From an uncultured Clostridia bacterium (GTDB lineage Bacteria > Bacillota > Clostridia > Oscillospirales > Acutalibacteraceae): a DNA stretch of 10,677 nt. The notes beneath the pieces are model-generated. The model did no database searches. It had not been told where the DNA came from and was given only the letters and a program-made list of their open reading frames with translations. The position numbers and the translations under genes were made by a program. The stretch is from positions 1 through 10,677 of the forward strand of contig CAMUZD010000029.1 of the NCBI GenBank assembly GCA_947165115.1, read 5' to 3'. Below, in pieces: positions 7,501 to 10,677 of this stretch (the first letter of the stretch is position 1; each line of letters begins with the position of its first letter).

Positions 7501-8062
7501 GATACTCGTTGCCGGCGGAGTGCTTCATCGTGAATTCAATGGCGCATGTCTTGCTGCCGCCGCTTGCAAGGGGAATATTTGAGATAATATTGGGTGACTG
7601 AAGGAGTTCGTTGAGCGTGCCCAAATAAGTTTTGGATGATAAATTATTTATATCATTGCAGACATAAACATCAATTACATCGCCTATCGGATGATCCGCA
7701 ACATATTCAAGAGTGTCAAGCTCCGTGCTCGGCAGATCGATGCCGAGATTATAATTGAAATCGTAATCGCCTGCGTTCTGGACCTTGAAATAGCGCAGTT
7801 CGGTATGATCGGGCTCCCAGAGGATATTGCTGCCGAAAGCAATCTCGTTGCCCGCTGTTTCAACATTATTCCATCCGTTATCCGGATTAGCAGTCCAGAA
7901 AAGATCAACATCAAATGTTTCACTTCCGGTGCCGGCGAAAAACGTCTTTCCGAATACGCTGAAACCAGTCTTATTGCGTTCAAAAGTAGTCAAAACAAGA
8001 AAAGACGAAATCAGGATAAAAGAAATCAATGTGAAAATGAATTTTCTTTTTTGCTTTCGCAA
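4526..8062 (-). CDS. Large surface protein: TasA-like N-terminus, beta-helix-like middle, C-terminal Hint domain
   Basis: This 1178-residue exported protein begins with basic residues and one hydrophobic segment (~8-26). Residues ~46-212 resemble the TasA-like neighbours, including LWEPDHTELRYFKVQNAG (81-98). Residues ~350-530 have short repeated beta turns (NGRTLYGNGYSI, NNGTIDNVQIKG) suggesting a right-handed beta-helix. Residues ~675-755 look Ig-like. Residues ~800-940 are rich in Ser, Tyr, Gly and Trp. From C955 a Hint (hedgehog/intein) domain starts: CIAEGTQITLADGTQKPIEKV, then GDHGVFD with H1026, ending near 1095 at NAIAENMLTV. The canonical terminal His-Asn is missing there, so thioester formation is plausible but Asn-driven excision is not. 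An ~80-residue basic/aromatic tail follows. The start is TTG at 8062 with GGAAAGGAGG 7 nt upstream. It lies 106 bp after a TasA-like gene and 112 bp before the dockerin gene. Ligand and cleavage product are unknown. Confidence 0.8.
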   Translation of the reverse strand: MRKQKRKFIFTLISFILISSFLVLTTFERNKTGFSVFGKTFFAGTGSETFDVDLFWTANPDNGWNNVETAGNEIAFGSNILWEPDHTELRYFKVQNAGDYDFNYNLGIDLPSTELDTLEYVADHPIGDVIDVYVCNDINNLSSKTYLGTLNELLQSPNIISNIPLASGGSKTCAIEFTMKHSAGNEYQGTYDQNNNRLNNIGFKIYAGAYAEEPEPGNNPGFDKKHEEDTLYRVGNGNNIVASNLFKADASTPSANVNNPLFITASAADTDYSLISFTATRIAGSNNVGFTFTPGTGTYTSGDEFLGDSTFRFAGTGVVKIKMMYNQQPAENENGDPVEMNIEVVNGKNVTASDTTFGSSNVALWEDITSTSRFTLSNGRTLYGNGYSITSIINSSNQTQTRGNQGFLHINNGTIDNVQIKGYVYPEAQILYGSGNNDWYAPCISVAAGGANIYNSLVEECRVAVRSSGPFYAENSTFAGGTNGNIEVAGSTTTLRDCITTTSLSGGLKGLGVIISSINGHIVLEGNFKQYNWVKKADIPSDYQTALSDVFNDTTFAKTVSGTKYLNGGIFCFNPDVSFEESVARTLIADHTSNVSIYGYKTKTLAGKTATAYTQKAASATESDVAGISSYTPLDQYPTIPATTFDYTNKNYIANDGGDLYCYYDQGKVNISFPTSDGYFEWDPMILTATKYGSSVGYTVSMNNTDYTNSKIHFTAGGDYSVVYTIEDTYYYGMDATAGSKTYTYTVNITVTAVDPQVIIYHPEFTYGTNGSAYGTASRQVTANNLTYVMPDISATSSNYGSTTVGGQTIYYPIISLSTLSSSAGTYSSGETYAFAPAFKVIKIVDKNKDTGATLYTYSSSSSQWPHGKAATSGPDSTYYGWGSTHPWDGSSGESGRSYSNTSSQGGLCFKSGGFGRSINAQTRLFQFHYLANDGITYYYYICYSFTGQPEYNSCIAEGTQITLADGTQKPIEKVTYEDKLLTYNFFTGKTEAKDIAILVNHGKRNYEVLNLVFKDGTVLRFIGDHGVFDYTLNKYVYPTADNYKDYIGHKFVRFKENGKYKKIKLVDAFVTNEYTTAYSITSAQNSNAIAENMLTVAPPDKFYNWIDMGRKMRYDKKQFDADVEKYGTYDYSVFEDYVSYEIYQAFNGPYLKVAVEKGKFTFDDIINLIELYGSYMQ

Positions 8063-8064
8063 AA
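8049..8064 (-). promoter_or_regulatory. Small hairpin over the TTG start of the Hint gene
   Basis: On the minus strand TTTTGC-GAAA-GCAAAA forms a 6-bp stem closed by a GNRA-type GAAA loop. The TTG start codon (8062-8060) lies in the 5' arm. The stem has only two G-C pairs, so it is weak; it could moderate initiation at this start. Confidence 0.35.
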
Positions 8065-8082
8065 CAACTCCTCCTTTCCGAA

Positions 8083-8149
8083 ACGGTAATCAAAAGCAAT
8101 AATCACTTATTACCTTTGATTACCGTTCACCCCGGTTAAGGGGTGAACG
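8083..8149 (-). repeat. Two-hairpin intergenic repeat, copy A
   Basis: Between the stop of a TasA-like gene (8169) and the Hint gene start. On the minus strand the first stem is CGTTCACCCC with GGGGTGAACG (8124-8149, perfect 10 bp, 6-nt loop), beginning 19 nt after the stop codon. The second is ACGGTAATCAAA with TTTGATTACCGT (8083-8094 and 8115-8126, perfect 12 bp), with an inner AATAA/TTATT stem. The two stems share 3 bases (8124-8126). No U run follows either stem. Copy B at 10416-10481 is nearly the same. Confidence 0.8.
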
Positions 8150-8168
8150 TATAATCAATCAAAGGAAC

Positions 8169-9146
8169 TCAGAATGTGTAAGTGTAAGCGCCGGGAGTTA
8201 CATAGTTGCCGGTTTCAACACCGTTTTCAACCTCAAAGAGACGAAGCTCTACGGTTACGGTAAGGCCGGAAACATTGGAAGCTGCGCCGCAGTTGAAGTC
8301 GCTGACAAGCTCGCAGATTTCATTATAGGTAATGGTGGTGCCGTTTCTGAAATCCTTGAGAAGTCTGATCTCCTGACCTGCAGGAATAGCTTCGGGATTG
8401 GAGAATGATTCCCAAGCACCGTTATTCCAGGTGTCATATGCGCCTGCTAATGTAACAGCGCCTGCGGGAACTTCCTGATCGAAGGTTACAATATAATCTG
8501 CATTCCAGGTGCCATATGTATCCTCGTAAGCGCCGGGAATGGTGGAGAATGTGTAAGCGGTGTCAAGAGCAACAGCGTCGATAGTGGTAACGTCAAGCTC
8601 TTTGACGATAGCGGCTACTTCTTCAAAAGCATCGTCGCCAGCCTGTGCCTGAGTTGCATAAACAGCGATTGCGATACCGTCGGCTTCCTTGTTCATATAC
8701 TGGTTGCCTGCGGTCTCCTGCATTGTGCCTTCGATTGCAATAGCCTTGGAAGTCTTGCCGGACTTAAGAGTGCCGGTGAAAGAGCCGTCAACTGTCCAGT
8801 CAATAACGCTGGCAAGATCGGAACCGTCTTCAAGGCCGATTACTTCGATCTTATACTTGATGTCGCAAGTGCCGGTGTTCTTGATGAAAAAGTCTTCAAC
8901 GGCGTAGGTGCTGCCGGGCTCCCAGAGAACCTCACCATCAACAAAGTCAATGGCTTTGCCGACAAGAGACTCGTCGTTTTCATCAACAATATCAATGTAG
9001 AGATTGCCGGATTTGACAGTGTTGACAAGGGATGATGTGGATGCTGTGAACCAAGCGAAGGTGGTTCCAAGAAGCATTACAAAGCAAAGAGCAAGGGAAA
9101 TAACGCTCATTGTCAATGCTCTCTTGGAAGAAGATTTCTTAAACAT
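8169..9146 (-). CDS. TasA/camelysin-like secreted fibre protein
   Basis: This 325-residue protein has a SipW-type signal region: basic start, hydrophobic segment (~11-30) and LLGTTFAWFTAS, with likely cleavage after FA near residue 31. The first mature domain (~40-165) has the TasA-like pattern SGNLYIDIVDENDESLVGK, VLWEPGSTYAVEDFFIKNTG (74-92) and an IAIAVYATQAQA end. The second domain (~192-325) is shared with both paralogs: GTWNADYIVTFDQEV, WESFSNP, AGQEIRLL, YNEICELVSDFNCGAA with C278 and C286 seven residues apart, and a C-terminal TGNYVTPGAYTYTF. TasA proteins polymerise into extracellular fibres by donor-strand exchange; a similar role is inferred here. The ATG at 9146 follows AGGAGAGG. 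It lies 99 bp after its paralog and 106 bp before the Hint gene. No anchor motif or dockerin is seen, and no SipW gene is in the window. Confidence 0.8.
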   Translation of the reverse strand: MFKKSSSKRALTMSVISLALCFVMLLGTTFAWFTASTSSLVNTVKSGNLYIDIVDENDESLVGKAIDFVDGEVLWEPGSTYAVEDFFIKNTGTCDIKYKIEVIGLEDGSDLASVIDWTVDGSFTGTLKSGKTSKAIAIEGTMQETAGNQYMNKEADGIAIAVYATQAQAGDDAFEEVAAIVKELDVTTIDAVALDTAYTFSTIPGAYEDTYGTWNADYIVTFDQEVPAGAVTLAGAYDTWNNGAWESFSNPEAIPAGQEIRLLKDFRNGTTITYNEICELVSDFNCGAASNVSGLTVTVELRLFEVENGVETGNYVTPGAYTYTF

Positions 9147-9194
9147 AATGAACCTCTCCTTTAAAATAAATATTTTTTATTATTTTTGTATTTA

Positions 9195-9216
9195 TCAGAT
9201 CCGAATAAAGATCTGG
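9195..9216 (-). repeat. Short hairpin between the two full TasA-like genes
   Basis: CAGATC (9196-9201) pairs with GATCTG (9210-9215) across an 8-nt loop, about 30 nt after the stop of the upstream gene. The rest of this gap is very AT-rich. No U run follows on the minus strand, so read-through into the next gene is expected. Confidence 0.4.
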
Positions 9217-9245
9217 TTTTACCGATTTTCAGATGACAGATTCAG

Positions 9246-10286
9246 TTAAAAAGTGTAAATGTAAGAACCTGCCGTTACATATTTGCCGGTTTCGGCGCCG
9301 CTTGCGTCTCTCTCATAGACACGAAGATCAACGGTCATTACGGTGCCTGCCGGTAAGCCGAGATTGGCAACGCCGCATTTGAAGTTTTCAACATCGGTGC
9401 AGATTTCTTCATAAGTCTTGTAAATGCCTATTGAATTAAGCAGTCTCAATTCCTGACCTGCTGCAAGAGTAACGGGATTCTTAAATCCGATCCACTCTTC
9501 GCTCCAGGAATTATACTGACCTGCAAGACATACTTTTTCGGGATCTATCTCTCTGTCGAAGCTGACAACATAGTCGGAATTCCACTGAGCATACTTTTCT
9601 TCCGGTGCGCCGGGAACAGGTGAGAATGAAAACGCCGCATTAAGAGCAACTATCTCATCGGTGGCTGCATAACCGCCCTGGATTCTGTAAATCCTTGCTG
9701 TGGGCAGATTGTCAATATCGCGGACAATCGCTACAATCTCTTCAAAATCAGCTTCGTCATTATCCTCGGCTGCATAAATTGCAATCGCCACGCTGTCGCC
9801 GGTTCTGTCCATAAACCGGTTGCCGGCTTTGGGATCCATTGTGCCGGTAATTACGAGCTCAGCCGATTCGCCTGCAGCGAGCCCGGCAGTGAAATCAGCT
9901 ATATCTTCGCCGTTTACTTTCCAGGAAATTCTCTCGGCAATACCGCTGCTGCCCGAAAGACCGATAACCTTAAGTTTATACTTAACATTAACAACGCCGT
10001 TATTTTTAAGACGGCATATCTGAGCGGTATTGGTGTGACCGGGTTCCCAGACTACATCGCTGATATTATTGCCGGCATCCACGAAACCGAGGGTCTTTCC
10101 GACAAGCGTATTATCGTTGACATCAACAAGGTCAATTGTCAGCTCGCCGGCGTTGATTGAATTGACAATCGTTGAATCCGACGGCTTAATCCATGCATAT
10201 GTAGCTCCGAGCAGAACTGCACAGCATGCAACAAGCGAAATGACCTTTATCGCCATATTTTTCCCGGAAGTTGATTTTTTCAGCAT
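9246..10286 (-). CDS. TasA/camelysin-like secreted fibre protein (paralog)
   Basis: This 346-residue paralog of the gene at 8169-9146 has the same layout. The signal region has a hydrophobic stretch (~12-30) ending in LLGATYAWIKPS, with likely cleavage after YA near residue 31. The TasA-like domain (~40-172) shows AGELTIDLVDVNDNTLVGKT and VVWEPGHTNTAQICRLKNNG. The shared second domain (~212-346) has AQWNSDYVVSFDREI, WIGFKNP, AGQELRLL, YEEICTDVENFKCGVA with C296 and C304 at the same seven-residue spacing, and TGKYVTAGSYIYTF at the end. Sequence identity to the neighbour looks moderate, so the duplication is not recent and the two may be distinct subunits. The ATG at 10286 follows GAGGTGA. The 208-bp gap upstream holds a two-hairpin repeat and a possible promoter -10 box. 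Confidence 0.8.
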   Translation of the reverse strand: MLKKSTSGKNMAIKVISLVACCAVLLGATYAWIKPSDSTIVNSINAGELTIDLVDVNDNTLVGKTLGFVDAGNNISDVVWEPGHTNTAQICRLKNNGVVNVKYKLKVIGLSGSSGIAERISWKVNGEDIADFTAGLAAGESAELVITGTMDPKAGNRFMDRTGDSVAIAIYAAEDNDEADFEEIVAIVRDIDNLPTARIYRIQGGYAATDEIVALNAAFSFSPVPGAPEEKYAQWNSDYVVSFDREIDPEKVCLAGQYNSWSEEWIGFKNPVTLAAGQELRLLNSIGIYKTYEEICTDVENFKCGVANLGLPAGTVMTVDLRVYERDASGAETGKYVTAGSYIYTF

Positions 10287-10352
10287 AAAATCTCACCTCG
10301 TTAGTATTTATCCGCATAAGTTCAAATCATAATGTAATAAAAAATTAATATT

Positions 10353-10358
10353 ATTATA
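10353..10358 (-). promoter_or_regulatory. Possible promoter -10 box upstream of a TasA-like gene
   Basis: A perfect TATAAT lies on the minus strand in a very AT-rich stretch 67 bp before the start at 10286. No convincing -35 box is present at 16-18 bp spacing (CTGTCT at best). The match may be due to AT richness alone. Confidence 0.3.
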
Positions 10359-10415
10359 ATATATAAAGCCTAAACAGACAGATAAGCGAAAGAACGCTTT
10401 ATGTTAATCCGCTTA

Positions 10416-10481
10416 ACGGTAATCAAAAGCAATAAGAACTTATTACCTTTGATCGCCGTTCACCCCGCTTGGGGTGAACGG
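10416..10481 (-). repeat. Two-hairpin intergenic repeat, copy B
   Basis: On the minus strand, 13 nt after the stop of the partial TasA-like gene, CCGTTCACCCC pairs with GGGGTGAACGG (10456-10481, perfect 11 bp, 4-nt loop). The second stem pairs ACGGTAATCAAA (10416-10427) with TTTGATCGCCGT (10448-10459), with one mismatch and one G-U pair, plus an inner AATAAG/CTTATT stem. Its primary sequence is nearly that of copy A at 8083-8149. Confidence 0.8.
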
Positions 10482-10494
10482 TTCAGATTAAAAA

Positions 10495-10677
10495 TCAGAA
10501 TGCGTAGGTGTAGGTAGCAGCTGTTACATATTCACCGGTCTCAACGCCTCTTGAATCTCTCTCATAGAGACGAAGCTCGATGTGAGCTACAAGGCCTTCA
10601 ACATTCGATGCGGCGCCGCAGTTGAATTCTTTGACAACATTGCAGCACTCATCATATGTAACATAGATATTTCTCGA
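10495..10677 (-). CDS. TasA-like secreted fibre protein, C-terminal 60 residues only
   Basis: The window's right edge cuts this gene; 60 codons and a TGA stop (10497-10495) remain. The visible part aligns with the C-termini of the two full paralogs: YVTYDECCNVVKEFNCGAAS keeps the two cysteines seven residues apart, then VAHIELRLYERDSRGVETG and the ending YVTAATYTYAF. It is therefore a third tandem member of the family and the most upstream one visible. The N-terminus, signal region and promoter lie outside the window. The start cannot be given. Confidence 0.8.
   Translation of the reverse strand, partial: SRNIYVTYDECCNVVKEFNCGAASNVEGLVAHIELRLYERDSRGVETGEYVTAATYTYAF

Noticed and set aside
7691..8102. 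Overlapping plus-strand open frames at the 5' end of the Hint gene
   Set aside because: They are antisense to the signal region and TasA-like part of a continuous 1178-codon gene and show no protein family features.
8083..8149. Riboswitch or CRISPR repeat
   Set aside because: I recognise no known riboswitch core, and there are only two distant copies without regular spacers. A structured intergenic repeat is all that can be claimed.
3250..10677. Mobile element or phage region
   Set aside because: No transposase, integrase, terminal inverted repeats or phage structural genes are visible, and the tRNA 3' end is not seen duplicated nearby as an attachment site.

Overview
The window looks like a chromosomal segment from a low-to-mid-GC Bacillota, most likely class Clostridia (Ruminococcus/Oscillospiraceae-like). 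The reasons are strong AGGAGG-type ribosome binding sites, TTG starts, a Clostridia-type FeoA-FeoA-FeoB iron operon, a dockerin domain, and several secreted proteins with TasA/camelysin-type (SipW-dependent) signal regions. No species can be named from the sequence. Almost all coding is on the minus strand; the exception is one tRNA on the plus strand.

Region 1 (1-2856) is a minus-strand ferrous iron uptake operon: promoter, feoA, a second feoA, then feoB, which runs off the left edge. The promoter has perfect TTGACA and TATAAT boxes, and its 17-bp spacer is filled by a palindrome. The GTTAG-N6-CTAAC pattern recurs just upstream of the first feoA and of feoB, so this looks like one metal-responsive regulator acting at three sites. 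A small hairpin with a U run lies in the leader.

Region 2 (2941-3212) holds a plus-strand tRNA-Val(CAC) with its own promoter and a downstream hairpin, then a strong GC-rich stem-loop that closes the minus-strand cluster to its right.

Region 3 (3250-10677) is a minus-strand surface or extracellular-fibre cluster. In transcription order it contains the tail of one TasA-like protein (10495-10677), a full paralog (9246-10286), another full paralog (8169-9146), a 1178-residue protein with a TasA-like N-terminus, a beta-helix-like middle and a C-terminal Hint (hedgehog/intein) domain (4526-8062), and a 387-residue protein with a SipW-type signal region and a C-terminal dockerin (3250-4413). Every gene-to-gene gap carries a stem-loop just after the stop codon. 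Two gaps share a nearly identical ~65-bp two-hairpin element, and a third has the same two-hairpin layout with different sequence.

The simplest reading of region 3 is an export-and-assembly locus. Several major fibre subunits precede a large self-processing or decorated adhesin, and a dockerin protein could dock onto a cohesin encoded elsewhere. No SipW-type signal peptidase, sortase or cohesin is visible here. The combination of TasA-like, Hint and dockerin proteins in one run is the most unusual content of the window.
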